A stretch of DNA of 8,237 nucleotides. Origin: an uncultured Planctomycetota bacterium. GTDB lineage: Bacteria > Planctomycetota > UBA1135 > UBA2386. A program made the position numbers and the translations under genes. Numbering within the stretch: the stretch's first letter is position 1; each line of letters begins with the position of its first letter. The notes under the pieces are model-generated. The model did no database searches. It was not told the DNA's origin and was given only the letters and a program-made list of their open reading frames with translations. The stretch is taken from assembly GCA_903925435.1 (NCBI GenBank), contig CAIYFF010000587.1:1-8237 (forward strand). The letters are read 5' to 3'. This document shows, piece by piece, positions 1-6,152 of this stretch.

Positions 1-809
1 CGATCATGGCGAAGTGGTGCCTCCACCATCACAAGGAGAACTTCTTGAACACCGGGTTCGAGGAGATCTGCAAGCTGATGAAGCGCTACGACGTGTCGTT
101 CTCGCTCGGCGACGGACTGCGTCCAGGCAGCATCGCGGACGCGAACGACGCTGCGCAGTTCGGCGAACTGGAAGAACTCGGCCGGCTCACGACACGCGCA
201 TGGGAACACGACGTGCAGGTCATGATCGAGGGGCCGGGCCACGTGCCGATGCACCTGATCAAGGAGAACATGGACCGCCAGCTGGCCCAGTGCCACGAGG
301 CGCCGTTCTACACCTTGGGCCCGCTCACTACCGACATCGCGCCAGGCTACGACCACATCACGTCGGCGATCGGCGCGGCGATGATCGGCAGCTTCGGCAC
401 CGCGATGCTGTGCTACGTGACGCCGAAGGAGCACCTTGGCCTGCCGGACCGCGACGACGTGAAGGCGGGCGTGATCGCCTACAAGATCGCCGCGCACGCG
501 GCCGACCTCGCGAAGGGCCACCCCGGCGCGCAGAAGCGCGACGATGCGTTGTCGAAGGCGCGCTTCGAGTTCCGCTGGAACGACCAGTTCGCGCTCTCGC
601 TCGATCCGGTGACGGCGCAGAAGTACCACGACGCGACGTTGCCGCAGGATGGCGCGAAGGTCGCACACTTCTGCTCGATGTGCGGCCCGCGCTTCTGCTC
701 GATGAAGATCACCGAAGAGGTGCGCGAGTACGCGAAGAAGGGAATGGCCGAGAAGAGCGCCGAGTTCACGCAGAAGGGCGGCGAGCTCTACTCCGAGCAG
801 GCCAACTGA
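1..809 (+). CDS. thiC: Phosphomethylpyrimidine synthase ThiC, C-terminal part (5' end outside window)
   Basis: ThiC is a radical-SAM enzyme that converts aminoimidazole ribotide into hydroxymethylpyrimidine phosphate, the pyrimidine half of thiamine, in the cytoplasm. The reading frame is open to the left edge, so the N-terminal part is missing. The ATG at 6 is an internal Met (SIMAKWC-like context), not the start. About 268 residues are visible. They match the family closely: the SLGDGLRPGSIADAND segment, the EGPGHVPMH segment, the APGYDHITS segment, KEHLGLP, and the radical-SAM cysteine triad CSMCGPRFC (CX2CX4C, codons at 672, 681 and 696) that binds the 4Fe-4S cluster in this family. The His in GPGHVP and in KEHLG are the conserved family metal-ligand candidates. 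The C-terminus has the usual length and ends at TGA 807-809. The next gene converges, with stop codons 4 nt apart. Any thiamine riboswitch would lie upstream, outside the window. Identity is very secure. Confidence 0.98.
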   Translation, partial: IMAKWCLHHHKENFLNTGFEEICKLMKRYDVSFSLGDGLRPGSIADANDAAQFGELEELGRLTTRAWEHDVQVMIEGPGHVPMHLIKENMDRQLAQCHEAPFYTLGPLTTDIAPGYDHITSAIGAAMIGSFGTAMLCYVTPKEHLGLPDRDDVKAGVIAYKIAAHAADLAKGHPGAQKRDDALSKARFEFRWNDQFALSLDPVTAQKYHDATLPQDGAKVAHFCSMCGPRFCSMKITEEVREYAKKGMAEKSAEFTQKGGELYSEQAN

Positions 810-813
810 TCCG

Positions 814-2016
814 TCAGCGCTTGGCGATCGGCAGCCGTGCCCAGAACGTGCTGCCGTAACCGAGGCGGCTCGTCACGCCGACGCTGCCGCCAAGGCCTTG
901 CACGGTGTTCTTGACGATGGAGAGCCCTAGGCCCGTGCCCCCGAGCTCGCGCGAGCGAGCCTTGTCGACGCGGTAGAAGCGCTCGAACACGCGCTCCTGG
1001 TCTTCCTCGGCAAGGCCGATGACGGTGTCGACCACCAGGAACTGCGCCTGCTCGCCGTCCACCACAAGGCGCGCAGCGACCGAGCCGCTGCGCGGCGTGT
1101 ACTTGATGGCGTTGTCGGTCAAGTTGGACACGACCTGGCGCAGCGCTTCGCGTTCGGCCGCGATCCAGATGGGATTCGTAGGCACGTCGATGCGCAGCGA
1201 TACGCCGCGCTGCTCCGCAAACGCCATCAGGTCACGAACGACCTCGCGAGCGACAGAACTCAAGTCGCAAGGCTCGCCATGTTGGGCCGCGCCTTCGTCG
1301 AGACGCGACAGCGTCAGCAGATCGGTCACCAGCGTCGCTAGGCGCTGCACTTGCCGATGCATGCGTTCCAAGAACCGGGCGCGCGTGCCATCCGGCATCT
1401 CGGGGTCGTCGATCATCGTCTCGACAAAGCCCTGGATCGCGGCGAGTGGTGTCTTGAGCTCATGGCTCACGTTGGCGACGAAATCGCGGCGCAGCGATTC
1501 GAGTTGGCGCAGTCGGCTCTGGTCGCGCAACACGATGACCACGCTTCCATCCTTGCCGGGAACGGACACGGCGACGGCGACGAGTTGCCCCTGATCCCCC
1601 GCGCTGCGCGCCGCTTCGAACACTTGCGCCACGCGGGAGCGGCGTGCTTCAAACAGCGCGGTCTCCAGCTGGGGCCAATCCACCTGTTCCATCAAACTCG
1701 GCGCATCCTGGCCCGTTAGCCGCAATCCGAGCAGCGAGCGCGCTCCCGCATTGGCGCACAGCGCTCGGTCGCTCGCATCAAGCACGACGACGCCATCGGC
1801 GAGCGCAGTCAGCACTCCATCCAACGCTGCGCGTTCCCACGGCGGCGGCGGCTCCACTGCTGGCGGCGGCGGGGACTCCAGCTCTACGGGGTGCCGCGCA
1901 AAGCAGAAGCCCGCGCACAATGCGCACGCAAACGCGACCAACGGCCACCCGATGGAGGCTGCCAGGAGGCCGAGCGCCGAGAATGCGATACCTGCTGCAG
2001 TCTGGGCGCTCGCCAA
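814..2016 (-). CDS. phoR: PhoR-type membrane sensor histidine kinase (G1 box altered)
   Basis: This 400-residue sensor kinase probably phosphorylates the response regulator encoded just upstream. Visible architecture: hydrophobic hairpin at about residues 9-40 (two short membrane segments, almost no external loop, as in PhoR); a proline-rich linker with two PPPP runs at about 49-60; a PAS domain at about 64-165; a dimerisation/phosphoacceptor domain with the H box SHELKTPL (His185); and a catalytic ATPase domain with N box NLTDNAIKYT (Asn302), F box (Phe344, Phe347) and G2 box GGTGLGLS (from Gly359). The G1 box reads D330-T-V-I-G instead of the usual D-x-G-x-G, so the first glycine is Val332. 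One base would restore it. The start is TTG at 2016, 4 nt after the regulator's stop, with a GGGAGG site 10 nt upstream. No in-frame ATG lies early enough to include the membrane hairpin. The gene is cotranscribed with the regulator. The exact stimulus is inferred; phosphate sensing is likely from architecture but not proven. Confidence 0.92.
   Translation of the reverse strand: MASAQTAAGIAFSALGLLAASIGWPLVAFACALCAGFCFARHPVELESPPPPAVEPPPPWERAALDGVLTALADGVVVLDASDRALCANAGARSLLGLRLTGQDAPSLMEQVDWPQLETALFEARRSRVAQVFEAARSAGDQGQLVAVAVSVPGKDGSVVIVLRDQSRLRQLESLRRDFVANVSHELKTPLAAIQGFVETMIDDPEMPDGTRARFLERMHRQVQRLATLVTDLLTLSRLDEGAAQHGEPCDLSSVAREVVRDLMAFAEQRGVSLRIDVPTNPIWIAAEREALRQVVSNLTDNAIKYTPRSGSVAARLVVDGEQAQFLVVDTVIGLAEEDQERVFERFYRVDKARSRELGGTGLGLSIVKNTVQGLGGSVGVTSRLGYGSTFWARLPIAKR
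829..856 (+). terminator. Possible thiC hairpin inside the 3' end of the sensor kinase gene
   Basis: A 7-bp perfect inverted repeat, CGGCAGC (829-835) and GCTGCCG (850-856), lies about 20 nt past the thiC stop. An inner CGT/ACG pairing could extend the stem with one bulged base. No T-run follows, so it is not a standard intrinsic terminator. The 4-nt gap between the two convergent genes leaves no other room for one. It lies within coding sequence of the kinase and may be chance. Confidence 0.25.
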
Positions 2017-2020
2017 ATCC

Positions 2021-2719
2021 TCAACGCCTCCCGTCTGCGAATCGGTAGCCGACGCCGCGCACCGTCTCGATCACGTCGGCGGCATCGCCGAGCTTCTGAC
2101 GCAGCGCGCGCACGTGCACGTCGATGTTGCGGTCTGTGACGATCGCATCTTCGCCGATCACGCGACTCAACAGGTGCGACCTTGGGAACACGCGACCGGG
2201 GTGCGACGCGAGGAAGTGCAGCAATCGCATCTCCGTCGGAGTCAGCGTCAGTAGCACGCCCGAGATCGTGGCTTCGTGGCGTCCGAGGTCGATGGTCAAC
2301 TCGCCTCGCACGACGCGCTCGCCGCCACCGCTCTGCTCGCGCAACGGGCCGCGACGCAACACGACCTTGACGCGCGCGACGAGCTCCTTCGGGCTGAACG
2401 GCTTGGTGATGTAGTCGTCAGCGCCGATGCCGAGGCCGAGGACGATGTCGCTCTCCTCCGCCTTCGCCGTCACCATGATCACCGGGATCGCGCGAGTGAC
2501 GGGGTCGCTCTTCACCTGCCGGCACACCTCGACTCCATCCATGCCCGGGAGCATCAGGTCGAGGATCACCAGATCCGGGTTGTCCGTGCGGATCCGACTG
2601 AGGCCCTGCTCGCCGTTGCGGCAGGAGATCACCTTGTGCCCCTCCCGCTCGAGGTTGTAGGTGATCACCTCGAGGATGTCGGATTCGTCTTCGATGACCA
2701 GGATCTTCGGTTTTGACAC
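2021..2719 (-). CDS. phoB: PhoB-type response regulator, OmpR/PhoB family
   Basis: This 232-residue two-component transcription factor is the presumed partner of the adjacent sensor kinase. The N-terminal receiver domain (about residues 4-118) has the acidic pair Glu10-Asp11, phosphoacceptor Asp54 in VILDLMLPGMDG, the switch Thr84 and the conserved Lys106 in ITKPFSP. All key residues are intact. The C-terminal winged-helix DNA-binding domain (about 135-230) carries LTPTEMRLLHFLASHPGRVF, the recognition region TDRNIDVHVRALRQKL and the ETVRGVGYRF hairpin, typical of PhoB/OmpR. Length is normal. The start is GTG at 2719, chosen because AAGAGG lies 6 nt upstream and the protein then begins MSKPKILVIEDE, the usual family N-terminus. 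The sensor gene follows after 4 nt. Upstream, 11-bp direct repeats resemble a PHO box and suggest autoregulation. Family assignment is very secure; PhoB proper rather than another OmpR-family member is likely but inferred. Confidence 0.95.
   Translation of the reverse strand: MSKPKILVIEDESDILEVITYNLEREGHKVISCRNGEQGLSRIRTDNPDLVILDLMLPGMDGVEVCRQVKSDPVTRAIPVIMVTAKAEESDIVLGLGIGADDYITKPFSPKELVARVKVVLRRGPLREQSGGGERVVRGELTIDLGRHEATISGVLLTLTPTEMRLLHFLASHPGRVFPRSHLLSRVIGEDAIVTDRNIDVHVRALRQKLGDAADVIETVRGVGYRFADGRR
2027..2032 (-). promoter_or_regulatory. Ribosome binding site for the TTG start of the sensor kinase
   Basis: On the minus strand GGGAGG sits 10 nt before the TTG at 2016, within the last codons of the response regulator gene. 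This supports the TTG start and tight translational linkage of the pair. Confidence 0.6.
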
Positions 2720-2725
2720 AGCAGG

Positions 2726-2731
2726 CCTCTT
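2726..2731 (-). promoter_or_regulatory. Ribosome binding site for the GTG start of the response regulator
   Basis: AAGAGG on the minus strand, 6 nt before the GTG at 2719. It fixes the non-ATG start. Confidence 0.65.
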
Positions 2732-2749
2732 CGCTGTCGGAAGGGCGGG

Positions 2750-2793
2750 ACGCTAGGAAGCTACCGTCAAGAACCAGTCAAGACGCTCTCAAG
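2750..2793 (-). promoter_or_regulatory. PHO-box-like direct repeats and putative promoter of the regulator-sensor pair
   Basis: On the minus strand three hexamers repeat with an exact 11-bp period: CTTGAG (2793-2788), CTTGAC (2782-2777) and CTTGAC (2771-2766). A fourth, weaker CTTCCT begins one period on, at 2760. PhoB-family regulators bind tandem direct repeats with 11-bp spacing, head to tail, upstream of the -10 box. A TAGCGT (2755-2750) lies 10 bp after the last good repeat and could be the -10 element. A transcript would then start about 25 nt before the GTG start at 2719. The first two units overlap the end of the preceding gene. The repeats are seen directly; the binding function is inferred from spacing and position before a PhoB-type gene. 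The unit differs from the E. coli TGTCA core. Confidence 0.5.
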
Positions 2794-3425
2794 TTTGGCG
2801 GCAACTCGATGAATGCCAAAACAAGCAAGTCAGGCGATCCGCCGCTGCGCCATGCCGCGCCCGCCAGAATGCCCTCGGCGTGCAACGCGTCGAGGACCAG
2901 CCCCAGCGGCCTACCGTGGTCTCCAGAGCGGCTTGTTTCGACGCACCGCAGCGTCACGGATGCGCCGGCTTCCTGCGACTCGATGCACAACTCCAACGAG
3001 AACGCCTCGGCATGCGGCCCTTCGCAAACGCGCCGCATGGCGGACAGCAGCGCGTGGCACGCCTCGAATGGGTCCACCTCGGCCTCGACGTCCGCCTGCA
3101 CAGAGATGGCCACCGAGGCGCCATGGTCGCGCAGCGGCACGCGCGCGACGTCGACCAACTCGCGGACAATCGTTGTCAGCGGCGTCGGATTGCGCGCTTC
3201 CCCGACGATCCAGCGCAGCGCAGAAAGAGAGCCGAGAGCCTTCGTGGCGCCCTCGAGCACTGCCGCGGCATCACCATCGATCTGGTCCCGCGGAGTCTCC
3301 GGGTCGCCAGCCGACATCGACAGGAGTCGGGCACGCCCGTGAACCGTGAACAGCGAGTTGCCGAGCGCATGCGCAATGCCGGGCGCGGCAAAGAGCAGAT
3401 TGGCGGCGCGTGGATCTGGGCTCAT
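2778..3425 (-). CDS. Small cytoplasmic protein resembling a histidine-kinase core with a degenerate ATPase domain (ChpT-like?)
   Basis: The product has 215 residues, with no signal peptide or membrane segment. The first half looks like a dimerisation/phosphoacceptor helical hairpin: HALGNSLFTVHGRARLL with His19 in an H-box-like setting (compare H-E-L-x-N-P-L), then a second helix around LEGATKALGSLSALRW. The second half follows the order of a kinase ATPase domain but lacks its motifs: no N-box Asn (the helix reads LLSAMRRVC), no D-x-G-x-G, and only a remnant of the G2 region in RPLGLVLDALHAEG. This fold without ATP binding, at this length, recalls the phosphotransferase ChpT, or a pseudokinase. 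The ATG at 3425 overlaps the protease stop as ATGA, indicating translational coupling. A longer reading frame exists upstream but lies antisense-free within the protease gene and has no homology I recognise, so the short start is preferred. The regulator gene follows 58 nt later. The gene is likely real; its biochemical role is a hypothesis. Confidence 0.68.
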   Translation of the reverse strand: MSPDPRAANLLFAAPGIAHALGNSLFTVHGRARLLSMSAGDPETPRDQIDGDAAAVLEGATKALGSLSALRWIVGEARNPTPLTTIVRELVDVARVPLRDHGASVAISVQADVEAEVDPFEACHALLSAMRRVCEGPHAEAFSLELCIESQEAGASVTLRCVETSRSGDHGRPLGLVLDALHAEGILAGAAWRSGGSPDLLVLAFIELPPNLRAS

Positions 3426-4570
3426 CGGGGCACGTCCATGTTCCGTTCCGCATGTTGCGCGGTGGGTGTCGCTTTCGCTGCGTCTCGCAACGTCACGGAG
3501 AGTTCCAGCAGCTCGGATTGGCCGCGCTGGATGCGCAGACGCAGGACGGTGCCCGGCGCGGATTGCGTGATCTTGGTGTGCAAGTCCGCGCTGTCCGACA
3601 CCGGCTCGCCATCGACTGCGAGCAACACATCGCCGTCGCGGATGCCTGCTTCGTCGGCCGCTTGCCCTTCGACCACGCGCCGCACGACGCAACCTGTTGC
3701 GCCAGCCACGCGCGTTGCAAACGAGATCCCAAGGCGCCCGCGGTGCACGCGGCCATCCTTGCTCTCGTCCATCGCGGCGAGCGCCCACTTCACCGTCCGA
3801 CTCGGTATCGCAAACGACAATCCTTGCGCGATCTCCGCGCCCTGAGTCGTGACCCCCATCACGCGACCCTGCAAGTCGACGATCGGGCAGCCTGAGCTGC
3901 CTGGATTGACCGGGGCGGAGAACTGCACAAACTCGCTCGTCACGCGGAGGTCGTCGGTCGGCAAGTGCCGGCCGACGTAGCTGACGATGCCGGCAGTCAC
4001 GCTGTGTCGGAATCCGTAGGGATTGCCGACCGCGATGACCCAATCGCCCGCGCGCAAGGATGCGCTATCGCCGAGTTCGAGCGCTTGCAGCGGCGGCGCA
4101 TCGACCAACCGCAGTGCAGCCAGGTCCGTGACATCGTCCTCACCGACGATCTCCGCATCGAACGGCCCCTGTCCAGGAACGTCGACGACCAGGCGCAGCG
4201 CCGCGATCGTGAGGTGGCGCGCTGTGACGACGAGGCCGCCCGCATGGACGATGAAACCCGATCCATCGCGCACCCCGAGTTTGCTGTCCGTGCCGGCGGC
4301 AGTCGACGACAGCGATTCTGCGGCCGACGTCTGCTTGCCCATCGCCACGATCGCGCGCACGGCGACGACGCCGGGCGTGGTGCGTTCGACTGCTTCGGCA
4401 AAGGAAGGCAACGCAGCGATGCGCTGCGGCTCCGCAATCGATTGGGTGGTGGCCAATACGCCGCGGATGCCCTCCTTCGCGCCAATCCACCATCCAAAGC
4501 CGACGCACACAGATGCTGCTGTGATGCAGAGCAACGTGGTCCGGACTGGCGTGCGCGTCGGGGACGGCAT
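3422..4570 (-). CDS. HtrA/DegP-like trypsin-family serine protease with one PDZ domain, membrane anchored
   Basis: This 382-residue protein is predicted to act outside the cytoplasmic membrane in envelope protein quality control or regulated proteolysis. Residues about 12-30 form one hydrophobic segment after a short basic N-terminus (RTPVRTTLLC), suiting an uncleaved anchor; I see no lipobox. The protease domain (about 60-260) shows His119 in VVTARHLTIA, Asp149 in DDVTDLAALRL and Ser226 in NPGSSGCPIV. The triad spacing of 30 and 77 residues is close to DegP. The usual SGGP after the catalytic serine reads SGCP. One PDZ domain (about 275-360) includes GDVLLAVDGEPV. Length fits single-PDZ DegS/HtrA types. 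The ATG at 4570 is preferred over an in-frame GTG at 4654, which would add 28 residues and overlap the start of the divergent gene. No clear ribosome binding site precedes 4570. The stop overlaps the next gene's ATG by 4 nt. The specific substrate is unknown. Confidence 0.92.
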   Translation of the reverse strand: MPSPTRTPVRTTLLCITAASVCVGFGWWIGAKEGIRGVLATTQSIAEPQRIAALPSFAEAVERTTPGVVAVRAIVAMGKQTSAAESLSSTAAGTDSKLGVRDGSGFIVHAGGLVVTARHLTIAALRLVVDVPGQGPFDAEIVGEDDVTDLAALRLVDAPPLQALELGDSASLRAGDWVIAVGNPYGFRHSVTAGIVSYVGRHLPTDDLRVTSEFVQFSAPVNPGSSGCPIVDLQGRVMGVTTQGAEIAQGLSFAIPSRTVKWALAAMDESKDGRVHRGRLGISFATRVAGATGCVVRRVVEGQAADEAGIRDGDVLLAVDGEPVSDSADLHTKITQSAPGTVLRLRIQRGQSELLELSVTLRDAAKATPTAQHAERNMDVPR

Positions 4571-4643
4571 GAAGGCTGCGCAGACTACCAGCACGCGAAC
4601 GAGAACGCATGGGCTGAGGCCGCACAGCGTTATCCTCGGCGCG
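4571..4643. promoter_or_regulatory. Divergent promoter region between the protease and the carboxypeptidase genes
   Basis: Only 73 nt separate the two divergent starts, so both promoters must lie here or extend into the genes. On the plus strand TATCCT (4631-4636) lies 7 nt before the carboxypeptidase ATG and there is no ribosome binding site, as expected for a leaderless transcript. On the minus strand GATAAC (4634-4629) and TAGTCT (4587-4582) are possible -10 boxes for the protease gene. No convincing -35 hexamer is seen on either strand. The plus- and minus-strand candidate -10 boxes overlap at GTTATC, so the two promoters could compete. Confidence 0.4.
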
Positions 4644-6152
4644 ATGCACCCCACGACCGTCGCGGACTACCAGGCCCTCGTTGCGCATTCGCAAGAAACC
4701 CACGTGCTCGCGAGCGCCGCGGCGACACTCGCTTGGGACCAGGAGACCGGGATGCCAAAAGGCGGCGGCGACTTGCGGAGCCGCCAGCTCGAAGCGCTCG
4801 CTGCGATGGTCCACCAACGCAGCACGGATCCACGCATCGGCGAGTGGCTTCAAGCTTGCGAGTCCGATCGCAATCTCCAGCAAGAAAGCGACGCGGCCGC
4901 AAATGTGCGCGGGTTTCGCCGCGACTACGACCGCGCCACCAAGCTGCCCAACACCCTCGTGGCGGAACTCGCGCGATTGGAGAGCCAGGCGCAACAGGTG
5001 TGGGCCGAAGCCCGTGCGGCATCGGATTACGCGCGCTTTTTGCCGTCGATGGAACGGATGGTGTTCCTGCAGCAACAGAAAGCGGATTGCCTTCGCGGGT
5101 CGCGGTCGCGTTGGGATGCGCTCGCGGACCTGTGCGAACCAGGAATGAACGCGGCGTCGCTATCGCAGTTGTTCGCGCCGCTGCGCGAGCGCCTCGTGGC
5201 GTTGCGAGGTCAGCTCGATGCGCGTGGCAAGCGACCGGACGATCGATTCTCGCGCGTGCCATTCGAGGAGTCCGCACAAGAATCCGCATGCCGTGCCGCA
5301 TTGCAGGCGATTGGCTTCGACTTCGATCGCGGGCGTCTCGATCGCAGCGCGCATCCGTTCTGCACCGGCTCATTCGGCGACGTGCGGCTCACGACGCGCT
5401 ACAGCAAGGACAACGTGCTCGATGCGCTTGGCTCCGCGATGCACGAAGGCGGACACGGCCTCTATGAACAGGGCTTGTGCGCAGAGCACATGGGAACGCC
5501 GCTCGGCGAGGCCGCTTCGCTCGGCATCCATGAGAGCCAGTCGCGGCTGTGGGAGAATCACGTCGGCAGAAGCCGCGCATTCTGGCAATGGTCGCAGCCG
5601 ATGCTGCGAAGCAAGCTCGGACTCGAGGTCGATGGCTATTCGGCGGACGACCTGTGGCGCGCGAGCAATCGCGTGGAGCCGAGCCTGATCCGCGTCGAAG
5701 CCGACGAGTTGACCTACGATCTCCATGTGATGGTCCGCTTCGAACTCGAGCAGGCGCTGCTCGACGGCTCGCTCGCGGCCAAGGACCTGCCGGCTGCGTG
5801 GAATGCGGGCTATCGACAGGCTCTCGGCATCGAAGTTCCCGACGATCGCCGAGGCTGCTTGCAAGACGTGCATTGGTCGTGCGGCCTGTTCGGCTACTTC
5901 CCCACCTACACACTGGGCAACCTCTACGCCGCGCAGTTTGCGAGCGCTGTGCGTCGCGACATCCCCGATCTCGATGATCAGCATGCGCGGGGCGACTTCG
6001 CGCCATTGCTCGCGTGGCTGCGCGACAAGGTGCATCGCCACGGCCGACGCTTTGATCCAGCAGAACTGTGCCGCCGCGCAACCGGCGCTGCGTTGTCGGC
6101 GGATCCATTCGTCGCCTACCTGGAGCAGAAGCTCCACGCGGTCTACGCATGA
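4644..6152 (+). CDS. Metallocarboxypeptidase Taq family (peptidase family M32)
   Basis: This 502-residue zinc (or cobalt) carboxypeptidase removes C-terminal amino acids from peptides, with broad specificity in this family and usually in the cytoplasm. No signal peptide is visible. The length is the family norm of about 500. The N-terminus has the characteristic LAWDQETGMPKGG segment (about residues 31-43). The metal site is intact: HEGGH gives His267 and His271 with the catalytic Glu268, and the third ligand Glu297 lies in GIHESQSRLWEN, 26 residues after the second His, the same spacing as in Pyrococcus carboxypeptidase. Further family segments are DVRLTTRY before the metal site, RVEADELTYDLHVMVRFELE and GYFPTYTLGNLYAAQF. 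The ATG at 4644 starts in the expected place. The open frame extends further left only as antisense of the protease gene. There is no Shine-Dalgarno; a -10-like TATCCT just upstream hints at leaderless translation. The next gene overlaps by 4 nt. Confidence 0.97.
   Translation: MHPTTVADYQALVAHSQETHVLASAAATLAWDQETGMPKGGGDLRSRQLEALAAMVHQRSTDPRIGEWLQACESDRNLQQESDAAANVRGFRRDYDRATKLPNTLVAELARLESQAQQVWAEARAASDYARFLPSMERMVFLQQQKADCLRGSRSRWDALADLCEPGMNAASLSQLFAPLRERLVALRGQLDARGKRPDDRFSRVPFEESAQESACRAALQAIGFDFDRGRLDRSAHPFCTGSFGDVRLTTRYSKDNVLDALGSAMHEGGHGLYEQGLCAEHMGTPLGEAASLGIHESQSRLWENHVGRSRAFWQWSQPMLRSKLGLEVDGYSADDLWRASNRVEPSLIRVEADELTYDLHVMVRFELEQALLDGSLAAKDLPAAWNAGYRQALGIEVPDDRRGCLQDVHWSCGLFGYFPTYTLGNLYAAQFASAVRRDIPDLDDQHARGDFAPLLAWLRDKVHRHGRRFDPAELCRRATGAALSADPFVAYLEQKLHAVYA
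6121..6136 (+). other. Small perfect hairpin just before the glycosidase start
   Basis: TGGAGC (6121-6126) and GCTCCA (6131-6136) form a 6-bp stem with the 4-nt loop AGAA. It ends 12 nt before the ATG at 6149, in the last codons of the carboxypeptidase gene. It might tune translation of the downstream gene, which has no clear ribosome binding site. It is also explicable by chance. Confidence 0.25.

Noticed and set aside
358..666. Minus-strand open frame inside thiC as a possible small gene
   Set aside because: The plus strand here is strongly conserved ThiC sequence; the antisense product is Arg/Ser-rich low-complexity with no start signal.
1842..1877. GGCGGCGGC-type triplet repeats as a possible microsatellite
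   Set aside because: These encode the two proline runs of the sensor linker and are short and interrupted; an ordinary proline-rich linker explains them.
3426..4043. N-terminal extension of the small kinase-like gene
   Set aside because: It overlaps the protease catalytic domain on the same strand in another frame and is Arg-rich and low in recognisable structure. The ATGA overlap start at 3425 gives a compact, domain-like product.
4023..4643. N-terminal extension of the carboxypeptidase open frame by about 200 codons
   Set aside because: This part is antisense to the protease gene, has no family similarity, and the M32 family starts where the ATG at 4644 puts it; length then equals the family norm.
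4571..4654. GTG start at 4654 for the protease, adding 28 residues
   Set aside because: It would overlap the divergent carboxypeptidase start and adds a second hydrophobic stretch; no ribosome binding site supports it. It remains possible because the ATG at 4570 also lacks a clear site.
3965..5467. A 500-codon plus-strand open frame spanning the protease start and carboxypeptidase
   Set aside because: It crosses two well-supported genes in a wrong frame and is very Arg-rich, typical of an out-of-frame reading of GC-rich DNA.
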